Shown: one piece after another, positions 1-6,192 of the stretch
How the letters are laid out: every line of letters starts with the position of its first letter
How positions within the stretch are numbered: the first letter of the stretch is position 1
Source: CAZOVB01 sp046541415
GTDB taxonomy: Bacteria > Planctomycetota > Phycisphaerae > SM23-33
Direction of reading: 5' to 3'
DNA: 20,852 bases
Assembly (NCBI GenBank): GCA_046541415.1
Contig: JBKHDI010000064.1
Span: 1 to 20,852 of the forward strand
Program-made: the position numbers and the translations under genes
The notes under the pieces: model-generated
Database searches by the model: none
Told to the model about the DNA's origin: nothing
Seen by the model: the letters and a program-made list of their open reading frames with translations, nothing else

Positions 1-996
1 GTCGTCATCCTCCTCCCGCTCGGACTCAGCCAGCTTGCGGGCGCGGGAGCGCAGATCGTCCCGGACCTTGGGCAGGGAGTAGTCTGCCGATCCGTAGAGG
101 ACCTCTTCGATCTGTCGCCAGTGGGTCACCACCTGCACGCTGTCGGGCAGGGAGTTCAGGTCCGAGGCCAGGTCCTCATAGTCCTCGGCGTCCCAGCTTG
201 TCTCGGGGTGGATGACCAGGAACCCCCGCATGCCGTTGTCGACGTAGGCCTGGACGTCGGAGATTTTGTCGCCGATGCCGATTTCCAGGCGGCTGAACGT
301 CCGGGCCAAGTCCTGGAGGGTCTGGCCCTTGAAGGCACCGCTGCCTTCGATCAACCCCTTGATATTGCCGGTCAGCAGCGGCGCCTGGGGATAGCCTTTG
401 CTCCGCAGCCACGCGCCGGACTTGGGCCCGAAGTAGTCGGGCCGGTGGGTCAGGTAGATTACCGAATAGTCCTCAGCCAGACGGTGCATGACCTCTGCGC
501 TGCCGGGCATGGGCGTCGGATCGCCGGCCAGGACCAGGTGAAACCCGCTCTGGACCAGCGTCTTGTCCAGGTCGACGACCACGAAGCGGGTATCGGCTCG
601 GCGCGAGGAGACAATCAGGTTGGTCGAGACGGGGGCTGCATCGGAGTCGTCCTCATCCGTGGTGGGCTTGTAGCTGACGGTAAAGACGTAGTCGCCCTCT
701 TCCAGCGGGGTGAACTCGACCTGGGCGATGCCCTCGCTGTCGGTATCGGCCTCGGCGAACAGCCGGTCCTGGTAGTAGAAGCGGATCGGTGCGCCGACCT
801 GGTCGCCCAGGTAGGTCCCGGACTGAAGGCGGGCCTTGAGATCGACCTGCCGGCCCGGGGGGGTGACCACGTCGTAGGCGTAGAGCAGGTACTGGCCCTG
901 TGTGCCGAAAAGCCCCTGGGTGACCTGGCTGCAACCGCCTGTGAGCACGGCGGCGGCCAGCAGGACAATGGCGTATGTAACTCGTGATGTTTGCAT
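1..996 (-). CDS. Lipoprotein with Ig-like and HAD/LNS2-like phosphatase domains (3' end outside window)
   Basis: The reading frame is open from ATG 996 to the left edge: 332 codons, no stop, so the C-terminus is missing. Residues 1-22 form a lipoprotein signal with lipobox LTGGC, Cys22 being the lipidated residue, so the protein should be membrane-anchored outside the cytoplasm. Residues about 35-130 look like a beta-sandwich (Ig-like) domain. Residues 138-260 carry HAD-superfamily motifs: FVVVDLDKTL (Asp142 nucleophile, Asp144), YLTHRPD (Thr183) and GIGDKISD (Asp243, Asp247). This arrangement recalls LNS2/App1-type phosphatases; the substrate is unknown. The visible end turns acidic (SEREEDDD). 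A Shine-Dalgarno AAAGGT lies 6 nt before the ATG. The next gene is divergent. Domain class is fairly sure, function is inferred. Confidence 0.85.
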   Translation of the reverse strand, partial: MQTSRVTYAIVLLAAAVLTGGCSQVTQGLFGTQGQYLLYAYDVVTPPGRQVDLKARLQSGTYLGDQVGAPIRFYYQDRLFAEADTDSEGIAQVEFTPLEEGDYVFTVSYKPTTDEDDSDAAPVSTNLIVSSRRADTRFVVVDLDKTLVQSGFHLVLAGDPTPMPGSAEVMHRLAEDYSVIYLTHRPDYFGPKSGAWLRSKGYPQAPLLTGNIKGLIEGSGAFKGQTLQDLARTFSRLEIGIGDKISDVQAYVDNGMRGFLVIHPETSWDAEDYEDLASDLNSLPDSVQVVTHWRQIEEVLYGSADYSLPKVRDDLRSRARKLAESEREEDDD

Positions 997-1039
997 TTGT
1001 TACCTTTTGGGTCTGCACGAGAGGGGGCTTGCCAGGAGT

Positions 1040-1045
1040 ATTGTA
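1040..1045 (-). promoter_or_regulatory. Possible -10 box (TACAAT) for the lipoprotein gene
   Basis: TACAAT reads on the minus strand about 44 nt upstream of the ATG at 996. No convincing -35 hexamer lies 16-18 nt further upstream, where the sequence is a T-rich run, so this is a weak call. Confidence 0.35.
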
Positions 1046-1157
1046 CCGGGCAGGGGAGGGGAAAAAACAGCGGTTTGTCCGGGCGGTAATTCAGCCACCC
1101 TGCCGATCGGCCGATAGCAGGAAGACGCAGGAGTCGGGTTTGCAGGTGGGCGAAGAT

Positions 1158-1186
1158 TTGCCTGCCTGCCCGGTGAATCGTAGTCT
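1158..1186 (+). promoter_or_regulatory. Sigma-70-like promoter for the 1294 gene
   Basis: TTGCCT (1158-1163), a 17-nt spacer and TAGTCT (1181-1186) match the spacing and key positions of a housekeeping promoter. The predicted start near 1193 gives a leader of about 100 nt. The agmatinase gene has the same -10 hexamer. The rest of the 297-bp divergent region 997-1293 shows nothing else I can support. Confidence 0.45.
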
Positions 1187-1293
1187 GCAGGTGACCAGCA
1201 GGCTCACCCCGCAGCCGATGGAGGAACACAGGCCGCCGCCACGCCGGGCCAACCGGGCCCCGTGCCGACCGCGGCCAGTCAGGAGCAGGGGCC

Positions 1294-2238
1294 ATGAAAA
1301 TCGATGGCATAGACCCAGTCACCAACAGCCAGCACCGTCTGCTGGCCGAGGGGGCCCGCAAACAACACGCCGCCGAGCACGGGCAGACCGCCCAGGCCAA
1401 GCAGCTGACCGAGAACCAGGTCAAGGCGCCCCGCCCGGCCGACGAGTCGGGACAGTCGCCTGCGCAGAACCCTGCCCACGACAAAGCCCAAGCCTCCCAG
1501 CAGGCCGACCAGGTCGAACTGCAGAACATGGCCAGCCAGGTCCGCCAGGAATTCGCCGCCGCCGGTGTCGTCCCCGCCCCCAACCGCTTTGCCGGCGTGT
1601 CGCTGGTCAGCTCGGTCGACGTCGTCCGGGCCGGCTCGGACAAGGCCCCGCAAGTCAGCCCCATGCATCGGGCCCAGATGATCATGGTCCGCCAGCTGAT
1701 CCGCCGAATGACAGGACGCGACCTGCAGGTCCAGACCCCAGGCGAGCTCTCGGCCGAGATGAAGAGCATCGAAAAGGACCCGCCGGCCGAACCGCCAAAA
1801 AGCCAGACCACCGGGCCCGCCCAGGCCGATCCGTTCGATGCGCCCGTGATCATCCGCACCCCCGAGGGCCAGACCATCGAGACCACCATGGCCGTCGACA
1901 CCGGCGGGGCCCACAGCCGGCAGGACGCCCAGACAGCCGAGCCTCTGCTCGTGCCGCTGGACGCACCGGCCGAAGAGGTCCCCGACGGACGCTTCGAGTT
2001 CCGCGTCGAATTCCAGCAGCAAGGCAGCGAATCGGGACAGGCCCTGCGCGTCTACGCCAGACGCCCGGGCAGCGATGAACAACTGGTGGCCGTAGGCGAC
2101 CGGAACTCCGGGGCTGTTTACATCGGCCACCTCCACGACTTGCCGGGCTTCCAGGCCCGGCCGGCGGCGCAGAACAGAGCACCTGCCGCGATCGAGGACG
2201 CTGCAGAGCCGATCTCGAGACTCGATGTCTCGCTATAG
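1294..2238 (+). CDS. Hypothetical soluble protein, 314 aa
   Basis: I do not recognise this protein. The start is supported by AGGAG at 1281-1285, eight nt before the ATG, and the gene ends at a clear terminator. There is no signal peptide or membrane segment. Residues 1-75 are Gln/Ala/Lys-rich and probably disordered. Residues 75-150 look helical (DQVELQNMASQVRQEF, RAQMIMVRQLIRRMTGRDL). A Pro-rich linker follows, then a likely beta-rich segment (about 225-285, FEFRVEFQQQG to GAVYIGHLHDL). The MKIDGIDP opening and the VELQNMASQVRQ stretch faintly recall small flagellar regulators such as FlgM, but this is too weak to name it. It lies upstream of murA in the same direction, separated from it by a terminator and a promoter, so it is probably its own transcription unit. 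Confidence 0.75.
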   Translation: MKIDGIDPVTNSQHRLLAEGARKQHAAEHGQTAQAKQLTENQVKAPRPADESGQSPAQNPAHDKAQASQQADQVELQNMASQVRQEFAAAGVVPAPNRFAGVSLVSSVDVVRAGSDKAPQVSPMHRAQMIMVRQLIRRMTGRDLQVQTPGELSAEMKSIEKDPPAEPPKSQTTGPAQADPFDAPVIIRTPEGQTIETTMAVDTGGAHSRQDAQTAEPLLVPLDAPAEEVPDGRFEFRVEFQQQGSESGQALRVYARRPGSDEQLVAVGDRNSGAVYIGHLHDLPGFQARPAAQNRAPAAIEDAAEPISRLDVSL

Positions 2239-2242
2239 ACCA

Positions 2243-2260
2243 CCGTGGCGACCGCCACGG
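2243..2260 (+). other. Perfect 7-bp hairpin after the 1294 gene
   Basis: CCGTGGC (2243-2249) pairs with GCCACGG (2254-2260) around a 4-nt loop, five nt after the stop codon. No T-run follows directly. It probably protects the mRNA 3' end or works with the terminator just downstream. Confidence 0.5.
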
Positions 2261-2269
2261 CGTGCAGCG

Positions 2270-2311
2270 ACCGCCCCCGACGCGCCCCGCGCATCGAGGG
2301 CGGTTTTGTTT
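2270..2311 (+). terminator. Intrinsic terminator of the 1294 gene
   Basis: ACCGCCC (2270-2276) pairs with GGGCGGT (2298-2304) and is followed by TTTGTTT on the plus strand. The loop is long (21 nt, GC-rich). The stem plus T-run makes a rho-independent terminator likely and isolates murA from the upstream gene. Confidence 0.7.
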
Positions 2312-2347
2312 CCTGCCGATCCGCCCGGCTGACCCCGCAGGTGCCCA

Positions 2348-2377
2348 TTGCGTCCCCAGGCCCCTGCGCGGTAGCAT
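2348..2377 (+). promoter_or_regulatory. Sigma-70-like promoter for murA
   Basis: TTGCGT (2348-2353), an 18-nt spacer and TAGCAT (2372-2377). The predicted start near 2384 leaves a leader of about 41 nt before the murA ATG. The same TTGCGT hexamer appears at the -35 position before pdaD and aspS. Confidence 0.5.
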
Positions 2378-2424
2378 GCAGCCGGACCGACGAGAGACCC
2401 CAAGCCCCGGCGAGTGAGTGAACA

Positions 2425-3690
2425 ATGGACTGTTTTGAAATCCAAGGTGGAAACCGACTTCGCGGCAGGACCCGCGTCAAAGGGGCGAAAAACGCCGCCC
2501 TGCCCATCCTGGCCGCCGCCCTGCTGGGCGAGGGGCCCAGCACGATCCGCGACGTGCCCCACCTGGCCGACATCCAGGCGATGAGCGAACTGCTGGTCGC
2601 CCTGGGTGCCAAAGTCAGCCACGACAAAACGGGCAAGATGCAGATCCACGTCGTCGACGAGTCCAACTCCCACGCCGAGTACGAACGCGTCCGGAAGATG
2701 CGCGCCAGCATCTGCGTGCTGGGACCCCTGCTGGCCAAACGCAGGACCGCCCGCGTGGCCATGCCCGGCGGCTGCGCCATCGGCTCCAGGCCCATCAACC
2801 TCCACCTGCGGGGCCTGCGGGCCCTGGGCGCCGAAATCGAACTGGAAGGCGGCGATATCGTCGCCACGGCCAAACGCCTCCGCGGGACGGAAATCTTCCT
2901 GGGCGGGCCCTTCGGTTCGACGGTTCTCGGCACGGCCAACGTGATGATGGCGGCGACACTGGCCAAGGGGCGGACGATTATCGAACACGCCGCCTGCGAG
3001 CCGGAACTGGCCGACCTGGCCGCCTTTCTCAACGCCATGGGCGCCCGAATCGAGGGGGCCGGCACGCACCGGATCGTCATCGAAGGCGTCGAACAACTCG
3101 CCGGCTGCGAGCACACCGTCATCCCCGACCGCATCGAGGCCGGAACGCTGATGATCGGGGCGGCGATTACCAACGGCGAGGTGACCCTGGAGAACGTGAA
3201 CCTCGACCACATGATGGCCGCGGCGGAGAAACTCCGGGAAATCGGCGTGACCGTCGAGGCAGATGACGGCAATGTGACGGTCAGCTCCTCGCGCCGCCTC
3301 GAGCCGACCGACGTGACGACCTACCCGCACCCGGGCTTCCCGACCGACCTGCAGGCCCAGCTGATGACGCTGCTCTGCCTGGCAGACGGCAACAGCGCGA
3401 TTACCGAGAAGGTCTTCCCCGACCGCTTCATGCACGTGCCCGAACTGCTGCGCATGGGAGCCGACATCCGCAAGGAAGGGCCTGTTGCCATCGTCACCGG
3501 CGTCAAGCGCCTCATCGGCGCTCCGGTGATGGCCTCGGACCTGCGGGCCTCTGCCGCCCTGGTCCTGGCCGGCCTGGTCGCCCGCGGGACCACCATCGTC
3601 AACCGCGTCTATCACATCGACCGCGGCTACGAGAACATCGAGCAGCGCCTGGCAGAGCTCGGCGCGGAGATCAAACGCGTCAACGTCTGA
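2425..3690 (+). CDS. murA: UDP-N-acetylglucosamine 1-carboxyvinyltransferase (MurA)
   Basis: MurA transfers enolpyruvate from PEP to UDP-GlcNAc, the first committed step of peptidoglycan synthesis, in the cytoplasm. The 421-aa length is normal for the family. The N-terminus (MDCFEIQGGNRLRG) aligns with known MurA starts. Visible key residues are Lys22-Asn23 in GAKNAALP, the catalytic cysteine Cys117 in the loop MPGGCAIGSRP, and the general-base aspartate Asp308 in GFPTDLQAQ. Because Cys117 is present rather than Asp, fosfomycin sensitivity is expected from family knowledge. The Shine-Dalgarno is weak (GAG-rich, 2411-2419). The gene is monocistronic: its own promoter lies upstream, and holA converges from the other side of the inverted-end repeat. 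Confidence 0.97.
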   Translation: MDCFEIQGGNRLRGRTRVKGAKNAALPILAAALLGEGPSTIRDVPHLADIQAMSELLVALGAKVSHDKTGKMQIHVVDESNSHAEYERVRKMRASICVLGPLLAKRRTARVAMPGGCAIGSRPINLHLRGLRALGAEIELEGGDIVATAKRLRGTEIFLGGPFGSTVLGTANVMMAATLAKGRTIIEHAACEPELADLAAFLNAMGARIEGAGTHRIVIEGVEQLAGCEHTVIPDRIEAGTLMIGAAITNGEVTLENVNLDHMMAAAEKLREIGVTVEADDGNVTVSSSRRLEPTDVTTYPHPGFPTDLQAQLMTLLCLADGNSAITEKVFPDRFMHVPELLRMGADIRKEGPVAIVTGVKRLIGAPVMASDLRASAALVLAGLVARGTTIVNRVYHIDRGYENIEQRLAELGAEIKRVNV

Positions 3691-3702
3691 GAGCCCCTGT
3701 CT

Positions 3703-3810
3703 GGTGCCGGGGTTCACGCCGTTTCGGCGCAGCCCCGCTTGCATGCGTGACATCGGCCTGGTTACGCCGATCTTGCCCTTCCGGGATCGATCTCCGTGAA
3801 CCGGGGCACC
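3703..3810 (-). repeat. Inverted-end intergenic element (copy X)
   Basis: A 108-bp element fills the gap between convergent murA and holA. Its ends are GGTGCCGGGGTTCACG (3703-3718) and CGTGAACCGGGGCACC (3795-3810), inverted repeats matching at 14 of 16 positions. Read on the minus strand, its end blocks and the core CGTAACCAGGCCGA match the element at 20577-20720 after aspS, while the intervening sequence has diverged. It has no coding capacity. It begins 12 bp after the murA stop, so it may form or replace a bidirectional terminator. Confidence 0.75.
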
Positions 3811-3837
3811 ACGGGAGGGGCACGGGGGTTTGAGCGA

Positions 3838-4794
3838 TCAGAGGCAGAGGCCGACGACGAGGTCGCGCATGGCCGATTCGGCGGTGGCGCCGGATTTCAT
3901 GGCCAGGTCGGCCTGGAGGAGGCGGCGCATATCGGACTGGATCTTGCCCAGGCCTCGCTTCTGGACCATGTTCATGAAGTCTCGTCGAAGGAAGCCGGGC
4001 ACATTGGCGACTGCGGCGGCCTGGTCGGGCCTCTGTCCGGCGGCCAGGGCCTCGGCCGCGGCCAGCGCCTTGTGCAGGTGCCATCGAATCAACCCCAGGG
4101 CCTTGAACTCATCGCCTTTGGTCTGGAGCATGGGCGGCAGGGCGTTCATCGCGCGTCGCAGGTTGCCTTCGGTCAGGGCGTTGGTCAGCTCGAAGTCCGC
4201 GGCGCCGGTCGCAGCCGGGACAATCTGCCCGACGTCTTCGGCGGTGATCTGTGCCCGGTCGCCGACGTAGGTGGCCAGTTTTTCCATTTCCCCGGCCAAC
4301 TGGGCCAGGTTCGTCCCGGCGGCGTCGGCGAGCATCTGGACGGCGCGGGAGTCGATTTTGACGCCCAGTCGTCCGGCCTCGTTGCGGATCCAGCCGGGCA
4401 GGGACTTTTTGTCGGGCTTGGCGCAGGGGCAGATCAGGCCCACCCGGTCGGCGGCTTTGTAAATCCGCTGGTTTTTGGGCAGGGACGAGACTTCGAGGAT
4501 CAGGCTGCCCGAGGAGGCGGGCTTTTCGAGGTAGTTTTCGAGCTTGTCTCGGTGTTTGCTGACGAAGGCGTCGGCGTCTTTGACGATCACCACGCGGTGG
4601 CTGGCCAGGAAGGCCAGGGTCCGCAGGTCGTCCAGCACGTCGGCCAGGGCAGCATCGCCGGAGTGCATCGAGACGCAGGTCTGCGGGTCGGCCTGGCCGA
4701 TCAGTTCGGAGATGATGCGGCTGCGGTGCTGGTCCTGCAGGTAAGGGTCGTCTCCGATCAGGACGTAAATCGGCTTGGGCTGGCTGGAAGGCAT
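3838..4794 (-). CDS. holA: DNA polymerase III delta subunit (HolA)
   Basis: Delta is the clamp-loader subunit that opens the beta sliding clamp during replication. The 318-aa length fits. The N-terminus has the HolA-type opening YVLIGDDPYLQDQ (residues 10-22). An AAA+-like fold follows (RVVIVKDADAF, LILEVSSLPKNQRIYKA), then the CP-rich segment near residue 123 and the helical C-terminal collar (ALGLIRWHLHKALAAAEAL). No intact Walker A is seen, as expected for delta. No Shine-Dalgarno precedes the ATG. Instead TTGGCA-17-TATTCT ends 6 nt before it, so the mRNA is probably leaderless. The gene lies downstream of the arsR-like gene but is separated from it by a strong hairpin. Confidence 0.92.
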   Translation of the reverse strand: MPSSQPKPIYVLIGDDPYLQDQHRSRIISELIGQADPQTCVSMHSGDAALADVLDDLRTLAFLASHRVVIVKDADAFVSKHRDKLENYLEKPASSGSLILEVSSLPKNQRIYKAADRVGLICPCAKPDKKSLPGWIRNEAGRLGVKIDSRAVQMLADAAGTNLAQLAGEMEKLATYVGDRAQITAEDVGQIVPAATGAADFELTNALTEGNLRRAMNALPPMLQTKGDEFKALGLIRWHLHKALAAAEALAAGQRPDQAAAVANVPGFLRRDFMNMVQKRGLGKIQSDMRRLLQADLAMKSGATAESAMRDLVVGLCL

Positions 4795-4800
4795 GGACAG

Positions 4801-4829
4801 AGAATATCCGCTGGCTGGGCCGCTGCCAA
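4801..4829 (-). promoter_or_regulatory. holA promoter, predicted leaderless transcript
   Basis: On the minus strand TTGGCA (4829-4824), a 17-nt spacer and TATTCT (4806-4801) form a good promoter. Only CTGTCC separates the -10 from the holA ATG, so transcription should start at or within a base or two of the start codon. The -35 lies inside an 8-bp inverted repeat, CGCTGCCA/TGGCAGCG (4821-4828/4835-4842), which could be an operator or chance symmetry. Confidence 0.55.
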
Positions 4830-4867
4830 GGCTCTGGCAGCGGGGTCGGCGGAAATTTCGGCGCAGA

Positions 4868-4907
4868 AATCGGGCCCGGGGTGGATCGACCTTCCCCGGG
4901 CCCGATT
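4868..4907 (-). terminator. 14-bp perfect hairpin after the arsR-like gene
   Basis: AATCGGGCCCGGGG (4868-4881) pairs perfectly with CCCCGGGCCCGATT (4894-4907) around a 12-nt loop. It sits 27 bp after the arsR stop on the minus strand and before the holA promoter. The T-run is poor (ATTTCT), so it is called a terminator from position and stem strength only. Confidence 0.6.
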
Positions 4908-4934
4908 GCAGGAGATAGAGGATCTCGAGGCCGT

Positions 4935-5237
4935 CTAGTTCGGCGAACCGACCGAGGCGAGCATTTCCTGGACCGCTTCGCCGTGGCTCAGTTCGGACAG
5001 ATCCGCCAGCGAGTAGTGTATGTGCTTTCCTTCGCGGCGGTTATTGACCAGTCCGCCCATCCGGAGGATACCGAGATGGCGCGATACGCTGGGTTGGGGC
5101 ATCTTGAGCTTTTTGCACAGTTCGGTCACGTTGCATTCCTTGTCCTGCACGGTCAGCAGGACGCGGAGACGGGTCTCGTCTCCCATGATTCGCAGCGTCT
5201 GGGCGAGCTGTTGAACGTCTTTTTTCTTCTTGGCCAT
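4935..5237 (-). CDS. ArsR/SmtB-family winged-helix transcriptional regulator
   Basis: This is a 100-aa DNA-binding repressor-type protein. ATG 5237 is chosen over the in-frame ATG at 5324 because GGAG sits just before it, and 100 aa is typical for the family. The winged helix-turn-helix is clear: DETRLRVLLTV (helix 2), NVTELCKKLKMPQPSVSRHLG (helices 3-4), then the wing GGLVNNRREGKHIHYSL. Two cysteines lie at KECNVTELC, but their spacing (C-N5-C) is not the classical arsenic-site ELCVCDLC, and no C-terminal zinc ligand cluster is seen. The signal sensed is therefore unknown. No metal transporter or arsenate reductase is adjacent. Its own promoter region carries dyads that could be autoregulatory operators. 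Confidence 0.88.
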   Translation of the reverse strand: MAKKKKDVQQLAQTLRIMGDETRLRVLLTVQDKECNVTELCKKLKMPQPSVSRHLGILRMGGLVNNRREGKHIHYSLADLSELSHGEAVQEMLASVGSPN

Positions 5238-5250
5238 GGTGTCTCCGTCG

Positions 5251-5265
5251 GCTAGCGATGCTAGC
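5251..5265. promoter_or_regulatory. GCTAGC-N3-GCTAGC dyad in the arsR leader
   Basis: Two copies of the palindrome GCTAGC separated by 3 nt lie 14 bp upstream of the regulator start. The position suits an autoregulatory operator; this is inference from symmetry alone. Confidence 0.35.
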
Positions 5266-5307
5266 GGTATCAGGTGTGTTGGAAGGTTCTTATACGGGAA
5301 TGACCTT

Positions 5308-5330
5308 ACATTTACTATAAGCACAAATGT
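5308..5330. promoter_or_regulatory. Candidate operator/promoter of the arsR-like gene
   Basis: ACATTT (5308-5313) and AAATGT (5325-5330) form a dyad with an 11-nt spacer in a clearly AT-rich island. The spacer contains TATAGT on the minus strand (5319-5314), a good -10 for arsR. An operator straddling the -10 is typical of ArsR autorepression. No clear -35 is visible 17 nt upstream. Confidence 0.45.
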
Positions 5331-5430
5331 ATCGATGTGTTCTGCAAAAACTGGGAAAAAACACGATTTTCGCCGTCAACTGTGCTGCGGGAAGCGGCGT
5401 TGCGTGCGGAGAAGGGGAGGGCAAGCCTTG

Positions 5431-5460
5431 GGGAGCGGATCGCCGATGCGATCCGCTCCC
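5431..5460 (-). terminator. 13-bp perfect hairpin after the small membrane-protein gene
   Basis: GGGAGCGGATCGC (5431-5443) pairs perfectly with GCGATCCGCTCCC (5448-5460) around a 4-nt loop, 10 bp beyond the stop of the 39-codon gene. There is no T-run on either side, so it may be a terminator or a 3' stabilising structure. Confidence 0.6.
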
Positions 5461-5469
5461 GGCAGGATC

Positions 5470-5589
5470 TTACATCTGCTTGTTCTTGTAGATCTTCCAG
5501 AAAATCAGAAGGACGACGATTCCGATAAGGGGGATGATCTGCCACCAGACGAAATAATCGCCAATATCAGCCAGGGGATGTGTGAACAT
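5470..5589 (-). CDS. 39-aa single-span membrane protein
   Basis: ATG 5589 is preceded by AGGAG at a 6-nt distance, and the frame closes at TAA (5472-5470), followed by a strong hairpin. The product starts MFTHPLADIGDYFVWWQ, continues with a hydrophobic segment (IIPLIGIVVLLIFW, about residues 18-31) and ends in a basic tail (KIYKNKQM), predicting one membrane span with the C-terminus inside. Composition and start context look genuinely coding. I do not recognise the family; small subunits of membrane complexes look like this, but no partner gene is adjacent. It lies 130 bp downstream of tRNA-Met on the same strand and may share its promoter, since I see no good promoter between them. Confidence 0.72.
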   Translation of the reverse strand: MFTHPLADIGDYFVWWQIIPLIGIVVLLIFWKIYKNKQM

Positions 5590-5719
5590 ATGTGTCTCCT
5601 ACACGTTGGGACCCGGAGTCGGGATCGGGTCTTGATCGGTCCAGTCTTTCGACAGTCATCTGTCCCGGGGTCGATTGCGGGTCCAGTCGAATCGCCGCAA
5701 GACAGCAGGATCAGGCAAC

Positions 5720-5793
5720 TAGCGGCGACTGGATTCGAACCAGTGACCTAGGGCTTATGAATCCCTCGCTCTAACCAACTGAGCTACGCCGCC
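5720..5793 (-). tRNA. tRNA-Met (CAT), probably elongator
   Basis: A 74-nt cloverleaf folds completely. The acceptor GGCGGCG/CGCCGCT has a G1-U72 wobble. The D-stem is GCTC/GAGC with loop AGTTGGTTA. The anticodon loop TTCATAA gives CAT, and the T-arm is ACTGG-TTCGAAT-CCAGT. The discriminator is A and no CCA is encoded, so a CCA-adding enzyme is needed. The last anticodon-stem pair is an A31-G39 mismatch. Elongator Met is favoured because the overall sequence resembles bacterial elongator tRNA-Met and the GGG/CCC initiator stem is not cleanly present; tRNA-Ile with lysidine-modified CAT cannot be excluded. Confidence 0.93.
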
Positions 5794-5808
5794 ATCTGGC
5801 AAAGCGAT

Positions 5809-5837
5809 ACTGTAGTCAAGCGTTCGGGTCTTTGCAA
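5809..5837 (-). promoter_or_regulatory. Promoter of tRNA-Met
   Basis: On the minus strand TTGCAA (5837-5832), a 17-nt spacer and TACAGT (5814-5809). The tRNA 5' end is 15 nt after the -10, leaving room for a short precursor leader. Confidence 0.6.
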
Positions 5838-5956
5838 GGCCTTTTTGGACCACATCTTCTCCGGGCTGCCAAGGCCCGAAACCAGCCCCCGGACCCGCGT
5901 TTGGCACCGGCCCGGGGCCCAGGATCTTCACGTCAATTGCATCGGCGTCGAAACGA

Positions 5957-6145
5957 TCAGAACTCGTCCTCGCTGTCCTCGTCGTCCTGGTCGTCCTCGT
6001 TGTCGGCATCGCCGGGAAATCTGCACCCGCCGTCCCGACTGTCCCGAAGCGCTCGACGCGATACCCCAGGCGCAGGGTCTTCCGACCCCTGCGCTGGGAC
6101 CAGCGGATGGACGGAGCGTACCGGAGGACAGACCCGGACCTGCAT
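5957..6145 (-). CDS. Doubtful 62-codon ORF with acidic tail
   Basis: An ATG at 6145 opens a frame ending at 5957 in DNEDDQDDEDSEDEF. The tail resembles that of the ankyrin protein at 17122, which makes the frame worth listing. Against it, there is no Shine-Dalgarno, the N-terminal half has no recognisable character, and a large hairpin (6065-6098) lies inside it. It may simply be a GAC/GAG-rich tract after the polyamine operon. Apart from the tRNA promoter, nothing else is seen in 5838-6192. Confidence 0.22.
   Translation of the reverse strand: MQVRVCPPVRSVHPLVPAQGSEDPAPGVSRRALRDSRDGGCRFPGDADNEDDQDDEDSEDEF
6065..6098 (-). terminator. Hairpin downstream of the polyamine operon
   Basis: CCCA-G-GCGCAGGGTC pairs with GACCC-C-TGCGC-TGGG around TTCC, with one bulge on each arm, about 95 bp after the nspC stop. 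There is no T-run. It is a candidate transcript end for pdaD-synthase-nspC. Confidence 0.45.
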
Positions 6146-6192
6146 CGACGCGGGACCGCTTCGGGAGTTGATGTCGGAACCGATACCGTCCG

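Noticed and set aside
121..987. 288-codon plus-strand frame opposite the lipoprotein
   Set aside because: The minus strand has a lipobox, HAD motifs and a ribosome site; this is its shadow.
5238..5324. N-terminal 29-residue extension of the ArsR-like regulator
   Set aside because: It covers the AT-rich operator/promoter region, and a good ribosome site precedes the internal ATG at 5237.
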